Assembly: GCA_025728535.1 (NCBI GenBank)
Contig: JAOBJO010000003.1
Location: forward strand, 1-64,000
Source of the DNA: Candidatus Lightella neohaematopini
Lineage (GTDB): Bacteria > Pseudomonadota > Gammaproteobacteria > Enterobacterales > Enterobacteriaceae
Direction of reading: 5' to 3'
DNA length: 64,000 nucleotides
Shown: positions 1 through 9,636 of the stretch, in pieces
Position numbering within the stretch: position 1 is the stretch's first letter
Layout of the letters: every line of letters starts with the position of its first letter
Translations under genes and position numbers: made by a program
The notes under the pieces: generated by a model
What the model was told of the DNA's origin: nothing
What the model saw: the letters and a program-made list of their open reading frames with translations, nothing else
Database searches by the model: none

Positions 1-35
1 TAACTGATACTAATTACCCGTGAGAATTTAACCTT
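1..35 (+). rRNA. rrl: 23S ribosomal RNA, 3' end (partial)
   Basis: The first 35 bases match the last bases of enterobacterial 23S rRNA, recognisable by the order GATACTAAT, CCGTGAG, TTTAACCTT. The gene enters from outside the window. It is followed after a short spacer by 5S rRNA, the usual 23S-5S order. Confidence 0.85.
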
Positions 36-63
36 ATAACACCTAAGTTGTTTTATAAAGAAA

Positions 64-183
64 AACCTGATAATAATAACGCAATAGACCAACCTGAATC
101 CATACCGAACTCAGAAGTTAAATGTTGTGGTGCCGATGGTAGTGTAGAGTAATTCTATGTGAGAGTAGGAAGTTATCAGGTTT
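64..183 (+). rRNA. rrf: 5S ribosomal RNA
   Basis: This is a 120-nt 5S rRNA. Hallmarks seen directly are CCGAACTCAGAAGTTAAA, GCCGATGGTAGTGT and GAGAGTAGG. The ends pair (AACCTGAT with ATCAGGTT) to form helix I. It lies about 28 bases after the 23S 3' end. Ends were set by alignment from memory to E. coli 5S and may be off by one or two bases. Confidence 0.95.
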
Positions 184-747
184 AATCTTTTATTAATAAA
201 TTTGTTATTTTATCGAAATTAGTTTTTGTATTTTGTTTATTAGGTTATGCTTTAATAAAATAGTTAGCCTTAATTAAATAGTAGTATGTTGAGGTATAAG
301 GAATATATAAGATTATATTTTAGCAAAATATAAGATGATATATAGTTAGATTATATTTAAAACAACTAATGGAGTAATTGATAGTATTGTTGGAATAATA
401 CCTAGATAATAAATAATAATAATTTACTTTTTTAAAGTTTTTTCTTAGTGTACGAATATATATTAATGATTAGAATTATTTATTTTATTGGCCTTATGTG
501 TTATAACTAATATTTAATTTTGTGTTTTGTTATTAGTACTAAAAACCTACTTTTTTTTAGTTCTTTAAATCAACTTATTATATTAAATAATTTTTTTTAA
601 CTTTATCTAAATTAGTGTTCACCAACCCAATCATAAAATAATACAATATGGTATATATTCTAAATTTTATTTTACTAATATAATAGTATTTAACTTCTTG
701 TTAAAATCATTTAGTATTTATTAAATGACCAAATAGTTTTATAAAAA
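184..747. other. Intergenic region, 5S rRNA to ychF
   Basis: About 560 bases with no gene that I can recognise on either strand; no tRNA follows the 5S gene. It lies between the convergent rRNA operon and the ychF operon. An A/T-only hairpin (ACTAAAAA / TTTTTAGT, 538-561) could be a weak terminator for the rRNA transcript. A better one for ychF is listed separately. Confidence 0.5.
707..728 (-). terminator. Candidate terminator downstream of ychF
   Basis: Read on the minus strand, the 7-bp inverted repeat TCATTTA / TAAATGA with an 8-base loop is followed by TTTTAA. It lies about 20 bases after the ychF stop. The stem holds only one G-C pair, so the call is tentative in such AT-rich DNA. Confidence 0.4.
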
Positions 748-1827
748 TTAACGGAAAATAAATTTTAGTATATCTCCATCAATTATACGATAAAATTTAT
801 TATAAAATATGTATGGTATATTTTTTATTAATTCTTGTGACTGACTATCAATTAGTATAAATTTATTATAATTTATTACTTGTACTTTTATAAAACCGCT
901 ACAAATATCAGAATGTATCTTATTAGAAGCTATTAGTGCAGTAGTACCATTTTTTATAATCCAAGATCTTACTTCTTTTTTATTAAATGTAAAAAAAGTA
1001 ATCATATTTAATAAAGTTGTTGTTATTATTAATAATTTTATTGTGTTATATTTATTTAGTAGCGTATTGTATGTTTTAAAATTTACTTTATCAATTATAG
1101 ATTGTTTAATTATATTATTAATATTTTTTTCTTTTAGAAAGTTAATATTCATTATTATTATGTTCTTATCATAACCAATAATATTTTCTACACCTCTTAT
1201 ACTACTAACTTCATCATCACAATTAAAAATATAAATTATTGGTTTTAAAGTAATAAAATTTAAACTATTAATAATATTTTTTTCTTTGTCATTAAATTTT
1301 AGTGTTCTTAACATTTTATTGTTACTTAGATAAGAAATTAATTTTTCATAAATTATTATAGTATCTTTGTTAAAAATATTACATCTTAGTCTATTTAATA
1401 GATTTTCACATTTTATTAAATCATAAAGAATTAATTCTGTATTAATTATATTAATATCATCTATTGGACAAATTCTATTGTACATATGGTGAATATTATC
1501 TTTTTTAAAATTACGTACTACATGATAAATAATATCAACTTTATTTAATTGCTCTAATATTTTTACCCCTAAACCAATACCATTAGCAGCATTCTTAATT
1601 AAACCAGCAGTATCAATTAATTGAATTTTAGAAAATACTATGTCATGTACATTAACGATGCTAGCTATTTTATATAAACGAGAATCATATACATTTACAG
1701 TTCCTATATTGGGATTAATTGTACAAAATGGATAATTATCTATTTTAACTTGATTATTAGTTAATAAACTAAATAAAGTTGACTTACCAACATTAGGTAA
1801 TCCTATAATACCACATTTAATATTCAT
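748..1827 (-). CDS. ychF: Redox/ribosome-associated P-loop ATPase YchF (OLA1 family)
   Basis: A universally conserved Obg-type P-loop protein that in E. coli binds ribosomes and hydrolyses ATP better than GTP. It is 359 aa against 363 in E. coli. The G1 loop GLPNVGKS is at residues 9-16, with IDTAG at 71-75. A C-terminal TGS domain (about 275-355) keeps FFTFNKKEVRSW and IIDGDILKF. The base-specificity motif, NVNE in the family as I recall it, reads NCDD here (202-205). The middle of the protein is very divergent. It is the last gene of a minus-strand run with lolB, ispE, prs and pth; pth ends 9 bases upstream. Confidence 0.95.
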   Translation of the reverse strand: MNIKCGIIGLPNVGKSTLFSLLTNNQVKIDNYPFCTINPNIGTVNVYDSRLYKIASIVNVHDIVFSKIQLIDTAGLIKNAANGIGLGVKILEQLNKVDIIYHVVRNFKKDNIHHMYNRICPIDDINIINTELILYDLIKCENLLNRLRCNIFNKDTIIIYEKLISYLSNNKMLRTLKFNDKEKNIINSLNFITLKPIIYIFNCDDEVSSIRGVENIIGYDKNIIIMNINFLKEKNINNIIKQSIIDKVNFKTYNTLLNKYNTIKLLIITTTLLNMITFFTFNKKEVRSWIIKNGTTALIASNKIHSDICSGFIKVQVINYNKFILIDSQSQELIKNIPYIFYNKFYRIIDGDILKFIFR

Positions 1828-1836
1828 TAAAAAAAT

Positions 1837-2442
1837 TTAGTTAATATTACTCTTAATTAATTGAATTAATTGATTGTGTTTAAAAATTAATTTACTAATA
1901 TTATATTCGTCTAAATAAATAATATGTCTAATATTTTTAATTATTGAATTAAAAGTATATCCTATTATTTTTAGTTCTTTAGTAGACATATTAGATAGTA
2001 AAAAATTAATTACTTTATTCTTATTTCCTGGATGTCCAATACCAATTTTTATTCTGTAAAAATTTTTATTATTAAAAGTTAACACAATGTTTTTTATACC
2101 GTTATGACTAATATTATTTATTTTTTTTTTAAATTTTATTTTACCAAGTGGTAGATCTAACTCATCATGAACAATTAAAATCTCATTTATCTTAATATTA
2201 TAAAAATTAGCTACAGCAAATAATGATTGACTATTCATATTAATATATGTCATTGGTAATAATAAATATATATTAAAATTATCTATTTTAAATTTACTAA
2301 TACAACTAAATAATTTTATATCTTTCCTAAAAATTAAGTTATTATATTTAGCAATAGTATAAATAAATTTAGCTCCAACATTATGTCTGTTATTATTATA
2401 CAATGATCCATAGTTTGATAATCCAATAATTAGTTTAATCAT
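1837..2442 (-). CDS. pth: Peptidyl-tRNA hydrolase
   Basis: Releases tRNA from peptidyl-tRNA that drops off the ribosome, so that the tRNA can be reused. It is 201 aa (E. coli 194). The catalytic set is intact and at E. coli numbering: N10, H20 in RHNVG, D93 in HDELDLPLG, and N114 in HNG. The ATG lies inside the end of prs (ATGA overlap), so translation of the two is probably coupled. In E. coli pth pairs with ychF, as here, but is not joined to prs; loss of intervening genes has fused the two groups. Confidence 0.97.
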   Translation of the reverse strand: MIKLIIGLSNYGSLYNNNRHNVGAKFIYTIAKYNNLIFRKDIKLFSCISKFKIDNFNIYLLLPMTYINMNSQSLFAVANFYNIKINEILIVHDELDLPLGKIKFKKKINNISHNGIKNIVLTFNNKNFYRIKIGIGHPGNKNKVINFLLSNMSTKELKIIGYTFNSIIKNIRHIIYLDEYNISKLIFKHNQLIQLIKSNIN

Positions 2443-3389
2443 TTTATTTTAAACATCTCTGATATTGATTCTTCATTATTAATACGTCGGATTGCCTCTG
2501 CTAACATATTAGCTAAAGTTAATGTTTTAATATTAGACAATAATTTTATTGTTGATGTTAATGGTATTGTATCACATACAATTAATTCATCAATTACAGA
2601 ATTTTTAATATTATGATAAGCATTACCAGAAAATACTGGATGTGTAGCATATACAAATATTCTTTTAGCTAGATGTTTTTTTAAAATATTAGCAGCTTCA
2701 CATATAGTACTAGCAGTATCAACCATATCATCAATTATTAAACAATCACGATAAGAAACATCACCAATAACATTCATAACTTGAGCTATATTAGATTTTG
2801 ATCTTCTTTTGTCAATAATAGCAATATCAATATCGTTAAGTAATTTAGCTATAGCACGAGCACGAACAACTCCACCAATATCTGGAGACACAATAATTGG
2901 ATTATATAATGTTTTTTTACGTATATCATCAATTAACACAATACTCCCGAAAACATTATCAACAGGAACTGTAAAAAATCCTTGTATTTGTTCAGTATGT
3001 AAATCAACAGTAAGAATACGATCTACACCAACACTAGATAAAAAATCAGCAATAACTTTAGCAGTAATTGGTACTCTAGATGATCTAACTCTTCTATCTT
3101 GTCTAGCATAACCAAAATATGGTATTACAGCAGTAATTCTTCTAGCAGAAGCCCTTTTTAAAGCATCAATCATTAAAATTAACTCCATAATATTATCATT
3201 TGTCGGAGCACATGTAGATTGAATAATAAAAGTATCATCTCCCCTAACATTTTCATTAATTTGTATATTAATTTCACCATCACTAAAACGTCCTATAAAT
3301 GCATTACTAACATCTAATTTTAAGTTAGCAGCAATATGATATGCTAATTGTGCAGTAGCACTTCCAGAAAATAATTTTATATTAGACAT
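2439..3389 (-). CDS. prs: Ribose-phosphate pyrophosphokinase (PRPP synthetase)
   Basis: Makes PRPP from ribose 5-phosphate and ATP, feeding purine, pyrimidine, NAD, histidine and tryptophan synthesis. Very well conserved: [33 protein letters not shown], the [12 protein letters not shown] stretch and the PRPP loop [12 protein letters not shown] are all present. I place the start at the ATG at 3389 (316 aa, E. coli 315; N-terminus [16 protein letters not shown]). It has GGA 7 bases upstream. A TTG at 3401 would add four residues that the family lacks. The stop is TGA and overlaps the pth start. Confidence 0.97.
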   Translation of the reverse strand: MSNIKLFSGSATAQLAYHIAANLKLDVSNAFIGRFSDGEINIQINENVRGDDTFIIQSTCAPTNDNIMELILMIDALKRASARRITAVIPYFGYARQDRRVRSSRVPITAKVIADFLSSVGVDRILTVDLHTEQIQGFFTVPVDNVFGSIVLIDDIRKKTLYNPIIVSPDIGGVVRARAIAKLLNDIDIAIIDKRRSKSNIAQVMNVIGDVSYRDCLIIDDMVDTASTICEAANILKKHLAKRIFVYATHPVFSGNAYHNIKNSVIDELIVCDTIPLTSTIKLLSNIKTLTLANMLAEAIRRINNEESISEMFKIK

Positions 3390-3410
3390 ACAAAATTCCA
3401 AATAAAGTAA

Positions 3411-4286
3411 CTAACAATTAAATATTTTTCTATTTTTAAGAACGTTATGCAATGGTGAAATATTTTTACTTTGGGCTACAAAGCCTTTTACCTCACTAGG
3501 TTTATTGAACAAAATGGAATAAGCCGTTTCTTGATTATCACATTCAGCAAATATACATGATCCCGTTCCTGTTAATCTAGCAGGAACATATTGTGACAAC
3601 CATAGTATATATTTTTTTATTATTGGAAATTTTTTAATTACTATGTTTTCAAAATCATTATAATGCTCTTCAGATAATAATTCTTTATGAGTTTTAATTT
3701 TAGAATAATTATTATTACTTATGTAACTAAATATTAATCTTGTAGGAATTTCTATTGGTGGTACTATAATTATATACCACTTCTCCTCTAAAGAAACTGG
3801 AGTATTTATATCTCCTATATCTTCAATTATAGCTGTATGACCATGAATAAATAACGGCACATCAGAACCAAGTAATAACCCTATTTTTGTCAGATCAAAT
3901 AATGTTAGATGGCAATGCCAAATTTTATTTAGAATTAATAGTATTGTAGCCACATTAGATGAAGCACCTCCTAATCCACTACCTATAGGAATAAATTTAT
4001 TTATTTTAATACGTATTCCAAAATACTTATTATTACATTTATTTTTTAGACAAAAATATTTTAATAATTTTATTGCTTTTATAATTAAATTATTCTGTGA
4101 AACTATTTTATTAACATTACTAGATAAACTAATAATGTTATTTTTAGTTAAAGTGAAATTAATTATATCATTATAGTTAATAAATTGTACAACTGTTTGT
4201 AATTTATAGTAACCATTTTTTTTACGACCTACAATATGTAATGATAAATTAATTTTAGCTGGTGATGGTAGATAATAATTAGTCAT
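3411..4286 (-). CDS. ispE: 4-diphosphocytidyl-2-C-methyl-D-erythritol kinase
   Basis: GHMP-family kinase of the methylerythritol phosphate isoprenoid pathway, phosphorylating CDP-ME. It is 291 aa (E. coli 283). The N-terminal PSPAKINLSL with K11, the ATP-binding loop PIGSGLGGASSN (100-111) and GSDVPLF with D142 are all seen, matching the active-site Lys and Asp of the family. It sits 4 bases after lolB and about 20 bases before prs, the E. coli arrangement. IspG of the same pathway is at 23060. Confidence 0.96.
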   Translation of the reverse strand: MTNYYLPSPAKINLSLHIVGRKKNGYYKLQTVVQFINYNDIINFTLTKNNIISLSSNVNKIVSQNNLIIKAIKLLKYFCLKNKCNNKYFGIRIKINKFIPIGSGLGGASSNVATILLILNKIWHCHLTLFDLTKIGLLLGSDVPLFIHGHTAIIEDIGDINTPVSLEEKWYIIIVPPIEIPTRLIFSYISNNNYSKIKTHKELLSEEHYNDFENIVIKKFPIIKKYILWLSQYVPARLTGTGSCIFAECDNQETAYSILFNKPSEVKGFVAQSKNISPLHNVLKNRKIFNC

Positions 4287-4290
4287 TCTA

Positions 4291-4914
4291 TTATATTATC
4301 CAATTGTAAATTTTAATTTTTATATTAGCATCATTACAATACAATTCTATATATTTTGATAATATAATTGTATTATTATGATAATAATGATAATTATTAT
4401 AAATTATATTCCATATATTATTATTGTCACATAATTTAGTTGTATTTAAGTACCCATGTTTGTTCAAAGTAAATTGTTGATTATTATTAATTATACCAAG
4501 AATTATATTATTTAAGTATTTAAAAGGTACATCAATATTAAATAATTTTTTTATAACTAGATCTGGCGATTGCTGATAAAAAAAAGAACTATTATTTATA
4601 ATTAATCTTGTGGTGTTATCTACAACATTCAAACATAACTTAACAGTATTAAATTTATCAGTTAGAATAAACTTATAATTATTTTTATTAATTTGTTGCC
4701 AATAAAAGTTAGCATTAATATTGTATTGTTTTGATATGTAAGTAATTATTCCATTTAATTTATAATGTTTAATATTTGATAATAATTTTTGTTGATGATC
4801 TAGATTATAACTATTATTATTATTTATCTTTACACCATTATTACATGCACTAAACAAACTTAAGTATATAATAATTAATAATTTACTAAAATAGTTTTTA
4901 AAATTTTTATCCAT
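4291..4914 (-). CDS. lolB: Outer-membrane lipoprotein receptor LolB
   Basis: LolB accepts lipoproteins from periplasmic LolA and inserts them in the outer membrane. It is 207 aa, the same length as in E. coli. The N-terminus is a lipoprotein signal: hydrophobic stretch, then LFSAC, with lipidated Cys24. The rest is strongly diverged and Asn-rich, so the identity rests on the signal, the length and the conserved position upstream of ispE-prs. First gene of the minus-strand run. Its usual divergent neighbour hemA is absent; prfA now faces it directly. Confidence 0.85.
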   Translation of the reverse strand: MDKNFKNYFSKLLIIIYLSLFSACNNGVKINNNNSYNLDHQQKLLSNIKHYKLNGIITYISKQYNINANFYWQQINKNNYKFILTDKFNTVKLCLNVVDNTTRLIINNSSFFYQQSPDLVIKKLFNIDVPFKYLNNIILGIINNNQQFTLNKHGYLNTTKLCDNNNIWNIIYNNYHYYHNNTIILSKYIELYCNDANIKIKIYNWII

Positions 4915-5073
4915 TATTTATTTTGTTTATATAATAGTTATTATAATATTACTTTAATTAAAAAAATTAAAACTAATTATACTAATGTAATTTTATCATC
5001 AATTACAATTTTAACAATATGTTAGTCATGATAATTACATGTATTAATTTTAAATTAATATTACAATTTAATT

Positions 5074-6123
5074 ATGAATAAAAATCTAATAACGGTATTA
5101 TACAATAAAAAACATCGTTTTGATGAAGTAGAAATTTTATTAAGCAAAAAAAATATTATTTCTAATAAAAAATTATTTTTAAGACTCTCAAAAGAATATA
5201 ATGAATTACTAAAAATAGTAAAATATTTCAAACAATGGTTAAATATAAATAAAAATATATACAATACTAGAAAATTAGCTAATGTTATTGAGTTAAAAGA
5301 TTTAGTTACTGAGGAATTACAATTATGCAATAAAAATAAATTAGTAATAGAAAATAAAATTATTAATATTCTATCTAAAGAGGAAAGAATTAGTAGATAT
5401 GGTTGTTTTTTAGAAATTAGAGCTGGTACTGGAGGAAATGAAGCTTCGTTATTTGCTAGTGATTTATTACATATGTATATTCAATTCAGTGAAAGTAAAA
5501 ATTGGCGTACAGAAATAATTAATACTAATTATAATCATTTAGGTGGTTATAAGGAAATAATAATTAAAATAAACGATGAATACGCTTATGATTATTTAAT
5601 GTTTGAATCTGGAGGACACAGAGTACAAAGGGTACCTGTTACTGAATCACAAGGTCGTATACATACTTCTACTTGTACAGTTGCTGTTATACCAGTAGCA
5701 CAAGAATCAAAAATATCTATTAATAATAATGATTTAAGAATTGATAGTTTTAGATCTTCTGGAGCAGGAGGACAACATGTTAATACTACAAATTCTGCTA
5801 TCAGAATAACACATATACCAACTGGTTTAACTGTAGAATGTCAAGACGAACGGTCTCAGCATAAAAATAAAGCAAAAGCTATGTCTGTTTTAATAGCAAG
5901 ATTAAATAATTTAAAATTAAAAGAAAAACAAAAAAAAGAAGTTCTTACAAGAAGAACTTTATTAGGTAGTGGAGATCGTTCTGATAGAATAAGAACTTAT
6001 AATTTTCCACAACGTCGTGTAACAGATCATAGGATAAATTTAACTTTATATTGTTTAGAAGATATATTTAATGGTAAATTAGATTTAATTATTCAGCCAT
6101 TAGTTAATTTTTATTTTAAATGA
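5074..6123 (+). CDS. prfA: Peptide chain release factor 1
   Basis: Recognises UAA/UAG in the ribosomal A site and triggers peptidyl-tRNA hydrolysis. It is 349 aa (E. coli 360). The stop-codon recognition tripeptide PVT is at 188-190 (PxT class of RF1) and the catalytic GGQ at 232-234 in SGAGGQHVN. The stop codon TGA overlaps the prmC ATG (ATGA). In E. coli hemA precedes prfA; it is missing here. Confidence 0.98.
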   Translation: MNKNLITVLYNKKHRFDEVEILLSKKNIISNKKLFLRLSKEYNELLKIVKYFKQWLNINKNIYNTRKLANVIELKDLVTEELQLCNKNKLVIENKIINILSKEERISRYGCFLEIRAGTGGNEASLFASDLLHMYIQFSESKNWRTEIINTNYNHLGGYKEIIIKINDEYAYDYLMFESGGHRVQRVPVTESQGRIHTSTCTVAVIPVAQESKISINNNDLRIDSFRSSGAGGQHVNTTNSAIRITHIPTGLTVECQDERSQHKNKAKAMSVLIARLNNLKLKEKQKKEVLTRRTLLGSGDRSDRIRTYNFPQRRVTDHRINLTLYCLEDIFNGKLDLIIQPLVNFYFK

Positions 6124-6971
6124 ATATAAATAATATTAATTATTTTAATTGGTTAAAATATGCTAGTAATAAATTATTATTAGCTGGTGTAGATAATCCT
6201 AAATTAGAAGCTGAAATACTTTTAAGTGAGGTAACTAATAATAATCGTAATAAACTAATCTTGTTAAAAGATAGTAAATTAACATATAAACAATATAATA
6301 AATTAATGCAATTAATATGTAGAAGAATTAACAGAGAACCATTAGCATATATTTTAGGATATCACGAATTTTGGTCTATGAAAATTTATGTATCTTATAA
6401 TACAATGATTCCTAGATCAGACACAGAATGTTTAATAGAACATATTCTTAATTTATCATCTAATAAAACAATGTTAATTTTAGATTTAGGAACTGGTAGT
6501 GGAGTAATATCTTTAGCTTTAGCAAAAGAAAAACCAAAATGGGTAATTACTAGTACTGATTTTTATATTAAAACATTAAACATAGCTAAATATAATGCTA
6601 TGAAATTAAAATTGTATAATATTAATTTTGTTATTAGTAATTGGTTTAATAATATAAAATTTTATAATTATAATATAATTGTTAGTAATCCTCCGTATTT
6701 GAAAAATAATGATTGGTATAATGTTCAACCAGAATTATACTTTGAACCTAAAACATCACTTTTAGCTGGTTCTGATGGATTAATGTATTTAAAATTAATT
6801 TGTTATCAATCAAAGAATTTTTTAGCACATAATGGATGGTTACTATTAGAACATTCTTACCAACAAGGTTCTTTTGTAAGAAGTATTTTAAAAAAAATTG
6901 GATTTAAAAATATAGGTACTGGGTATGATTATAATAATCTTGAAAGATTTAGTTTTGGTCAGTTATTATAA
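6120..6971 (+). CDS. prmC: Release factor glutamine methyltransferase PrmC (HemK)
   Basis: SAM-dependent enzyme that methylates the Gln of the GGQ motif in release factors, which raises termination efficiency. It is 283 aa (E. coli 277). SAM motif LDLGTGSGVISLAL starts at 121 and the catalytic NPPY is at 190-193. It overlaps prfA, its substrate's gene, by 4 bases, so the two are translationally coupled. Confidence 0.97.
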   Translation: MNINNINYFNWLKYASNKLLLAGVDNPKLEAEILLSEVTNNNRNKLILLKDSKLTYKQYNKLMQLICRRINREPLAYILGYHEFWSMKIYVSYNTMIPRSDTECLIEHILNLSSNKTMLILDLGTGSGVISLALAKEKPKWVITSTDFYIKTLNIAKYNAMKLKLYNINFVISNWFNNIKFYNYNIIVSNPPYLKNNDWYNVQPELYFEPKTSLLAGSDGLMYLKLICYQSKNFLAHNGWLLLEHSYQQGSFVRSILKKIGFKNIGTGYDYNNLERFSFGQLL

Positions 6972-6983
6972 TTAATAAAATTT

Positions 6984-7820
6984 ATGCATAATATAACAAT
7001 AGAAGTAAAAAATATTAAAATATCTAACAGTTTACCTTTTGTATTATTCGGTGGTTTAAATGTATTAGAGTCCAGAGATTTAGCTATGTATGTATGTGAA
7101 TATTATAAAAATGTTACCGATAATCTTGGTATTCCTTACATATTTAAGGCATCTTTTGATAAAGCTAATCGAACATCAGTATATTCGTATAGAGGTTTAG
7201 ATTTAGATCATAGTATTAATATTTTTAACGAATTAAAAAGTCAATTTAATGTACCAATTATGACAGATGTACATGAAAGATATCAAGTTGATATTATTAA
7301 GCCTGTAGTTGATATTATTCAATTACCAGCATTTTTAGCTAGACAGACTGATCTTATTTATACTATAGCTAAAACTAAAAAAATAGTTAATATAAAAAAA
7401 CCACAGTTTATCAGTCCGCATCAAATAATTCATATAGTAGACAAATTTCGTAATTTTGGTAATCAAAATATTATTATTTGTGAACGAGGAACTATGTTTG
7501 GTTATAATAATTTAGTAGTTGATATGTTAGGATTTTCTATCATGAAAAACATTTCTAATGGTTGTCCTGTAATTTTTGATGTTACTCATTCATTACAGTG
7601 TCGTAATAATCCATATAACTCAGTTTCTGAAGGAAGAAGTAAACAAACTAATGAACTAGCTAGATCTGGTATTTCCATAGGAATAGCTGGGTTATTTATT
7701 GAATCACATCCAAATCCAGATAAAGCTAAGTGTGACGGTAAATCTGTATTACCAATTAAACAATTAAAAACTCTATTAAGTCAAGTTAAGTCTATAGATG
7801 ATATTATTAAATCATTTTAA
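6984..7820 (+). CDS. kdsA: 3-deoxy-8-phosphooctulonate synthase (Kdo-8-P synthase)
   Basis: Condenses PEP with arabinose 5-phosphate to Kdo-8-phosphate for the lipopolysaccharide inner core. It is 278 aa (E. coli 284) and among the best conserved proteins here: [51 protein letters not shown] and [10 protein letters not shown]. The C-terminal few residues are trimmed. It follows prmC as in E. coli (sirB1/B2 lost) and is convergent with chaA, with only 2 bases between the two stop codons. Its presence implies at least a Kdo-bearing outer membrane. Confidence 0.97.
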   Translation: MHNITIEVKNIKISNSLPFVLFGGLNVLESRDLAMYVCEYYKNVTDNLGIPYIFKASFDKANRTSVYSYRGLDLDHSINIFNELKSQFNVPIMTDVHERYQVDIIKPVVDIIQLPAFLARQTDLIYTIAKTKKIVNIKKPQFISPHQIIHIVDKFRNFGNQNIIICERGTMFGYNNLVVDMLGFSIMKNISNGCPVIFDVTHSLQCRNNPYNSVSEGRSKQTNELARSGISIGIAGLFIESHPNPDKAKCDGKSVLPIKQLKTLLSQVKSIDDIIKSF

Positions 7821-7822
7821 AA

Positions 7823-8890
7823 TTAATATAATAGGATTGTAATTAGATACATAATAAATAGAGTTAAATGTGTTACCCCGTTTAAAATATTGGTTCTACC
7901 AGTAGATAATGATACTTGACAAACTACTAAGGTAGTTAGTAAAGCTATACATTGTGGTAATGTTAAACTAAAAAATATTTGTTGTTTTGTAATAAATGAT
8001 AATGTAATTACTGCTGGTACAGTTAATGATATTGTTGCAAGAACAGAACCAAATAATAAATTCATTGCTCTTTGTGCTTGATTATTTAGTACTGCACGTA
8101 TTGCTCCTAAACCTTCAGGAGATAAAGTTAATAATGCTATTAAAAATCCTGCAATTTGTTTTGGTGCATTAACTATCGTTAGTAGTTTATTTAATGAGTT
8201 AGCATTAAGCTCAATAATAACAATAACAAATAAAAGATGTATAATTAACCAAAAACTATGCCATAATGATGTGTGTATAGATTTAATATAATTATTAATA
8301 TCTTCATGTTCTTCATAGATAAACCAGCTTTGATGAGTATGTGTTTGTATGAGTAGAAATACCATGTACATTATTATACACAATGTACCAACAATAATAG
8401 TTTGCACAGTATTAAAATTACCATTAGGTAATGTAGAAGGAAAAATAAGAACTATGATAGATAATAATATAATTGCCATTAAGTATTGTTTAATACCAGC
8501 TAAATTTAATGATTGAGTATCAAATTTTCTACCACCTAATAAAAGTGATAACCCAACTAATCCAGTTGTTACAATCATAATAACTGAATATAACGTATCA
8601 CGCATTAGTGTAGATACATTATTATTTGTAATCATTAAAGCTGATATTAAGCTAGCTTCTAGAATAACTACTGATAGTGTTAAAATTAATGAACCAAATG
8701 GTTCACCTAATCTATGAGAAAGAACATCTGCGTGACGTACAGTATTAAAAGTATTAATAATAATAGACAGTACGGTAATTAAGTTACTCATTATTAATAC
8801 TATAATTGAATAATAATTTTTACAAAAATACACTATTAGTATAGTTACTATTGAAATAGTAATACCAAATAATTTATTATTAGTATTCAT
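7823..8890 (-). CDS. chaA: Ca2+(Na+,K+)/H+ antiporter ChaA
   Basis: Inner-membrane cation/proton antiporter of the CaCA superfamily. It is 355 aa (E. coli 366) with about 11 hydrophobic segments. The first alpha-repeat signature reads HRLGEPFGSLILTLSVVILE with its acidic residues, and the second reads LLTLSPEGLGAIRA. Convergent with kdsA, as in E. coli. Retention of an ion antiporter in a reduced genome suggests a need for pH or calcium control in the host cell. Confidence 0.92.
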   Translation of the reverse strand: MNTNNKLFGITISIVTILIVYFCKNYYSIIVLIMSNLITVLSIIINTFNTVRHADVLSHRLGEPFGSLILTLSVVILEASLISALMITNNNVSTLMRDTLYSVIMIVTTGLVGLSLLLGGRKFDTQSLNLAGIKQYLMAIILLSIIVLIFPSTLPNGNFNTVQTIIVGTLCIIMYMVFLLIQTHTHQSWFIYEEHEDINNYIKSIHTSLWHSFWLIIHLLFVIVIIELNANSLNKLLTIVNAPKQIAGFLIALLTLSPEGLGAIRAVLNNQAQRAMNLLFGSVLATISLTVPAVITLSFITKQQIFFSLTLPQCIALLTTLVVCQVSLSTGRTNILNGVTHLTLFIMYLITILLY

Positions 8891-9223
8891 ATTTAGTTTT
8901 ATTAATTTAAAATTATTTATTAAATTATTTAATTAATAGTTTTTAATATAAAGAAAAAATAGTATCTTTAACAAAGACAGCTTCTTATTATCTATCAGTT
9001 ATACTTATACTATAACAGTAATCGTATTTATTTTAGATTATAATTTTTATATATTAAAACTTAATGATGATAAAAGTTAACAAAATATAATTTTTTATTC
9101 ATAATCAAAAAAATTATTACTAATTCTTAATAAGAAGTTATTATAAATGTTTTATTAATTTTACTTACGATAAATTATTATCTTAACGACCAATCTTTTT
9201 TAAGATAAATTTAACAAAAAAAA
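8891..9223. other. Intergenic region, chaA to ssrA
   Basis: About 330 bases without a recognisable gene. It contains upstream sequence for chaA and the 3' flank of tmRNA. The only structure I see is the inverted repeat at 9178-9208, listed separately. Confidence 0.5.
9178..9208 (-). terminator. Inverted repeat downstream of tmRNA, possible terminator
   Basis: A perfect 9-bp inverted repeat, TTATCTTAA / TTAAGATAA, with a 13-base loop, lies 16 bases past the tmRNA 3' end. A run of eight T directly follows the tmRNA acceptor, but the T-richness after the stem itself is poor. The terminator call is therefore weak; processing or chance are alternatives. Confidence 0.35.
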
Positions 9224-9596
9224 TGGAGCTGGCGGGATTCGAACCCGCGTCCAAATTTAATACTTATTGATAGAGTTACATGTTTAGTTCATTTTCTTTT
9301 ATGTTAAATTAATATGAACAAATTAACTTTAACAATTAACTTGAATAATTAACAATATTTTATTGTCAAGTCCAATAAAACATCAATGCCCTAGAATTTA
9401 TAATACTGATACTATTTTATCTAGGAACAAAATAGTACCCATAAACCAAACACCTTAGCAGTAATACACTAAGCAGCTAAAGCAACTGGTTCAAACTTAC
9501 TATTTGCATCTAACAATTTAAGGTTTTTACGTGGTTACCTAATCCTCGACATGAACTATAAATAATCATAAATTTGTCAAATCCATAAACAGCCCC
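9224..9596 (-). ncRNA. ssrA: Transfer-messenger RNA (tmRNA)
   Basis: Rescues stalled ribosomes together with SmpB. The 5' end GGGGCTG...GGATTTGAC and the 3' end GACGCGGGTTCGAATCCCGCCAGCTCCA form the tRNA-Ala-like domain. The tag reading frame runs 9507 down to 9469 and encodes ANSKFEPVALAA, then TAG. The LAA end is the usual signal for ClpXP-type proteases. The coordinates give about 373 nt. No CCA is encoded; the sequence runs straight into T's. The partner smpB lies immediately upstream on the same strand, which is a cohesive unit although the gene order differs slightly from E. coli. Confidence 0.95.
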
Positions 9597-9604
9597 TTAG
9601 AATA

Positions 9605-9632
9605 ATAATACAATAATTAATAATATTTTCAA
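9605..9632 (-). promoter_or_regulatory. Candidate sigma-70 promoter for ssrA
   Basis: On the minus strand TTGAAA (9632-9627), a 16-base spacer and TATTAT (9610-9605) sit just upstream of the mature tmRNA 5' end at 9596. The distance fits a start at or near that base. It overlaps the end of smpB, so tmRNA can be made apart from smpB. A+T-rich context makes chance matches common. Confidence 0.5.
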
Positions 9633-9636
9633 TACT

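Noticed and set aside
2809-3111. 100-aa plus-strand open frame inside prs
   Set aside because: Antisense shadow of the strongly conserved prs coding sequence; no family resemblance and no ribosome site.
5061-5330. 89-aa minus-strand frame at the start of prfA
   Set aside because: Considered as a possible hemA remnant because hemA belongs near here, but the translation is Leu/Phe/Ile-rich noise antisense to prfA.
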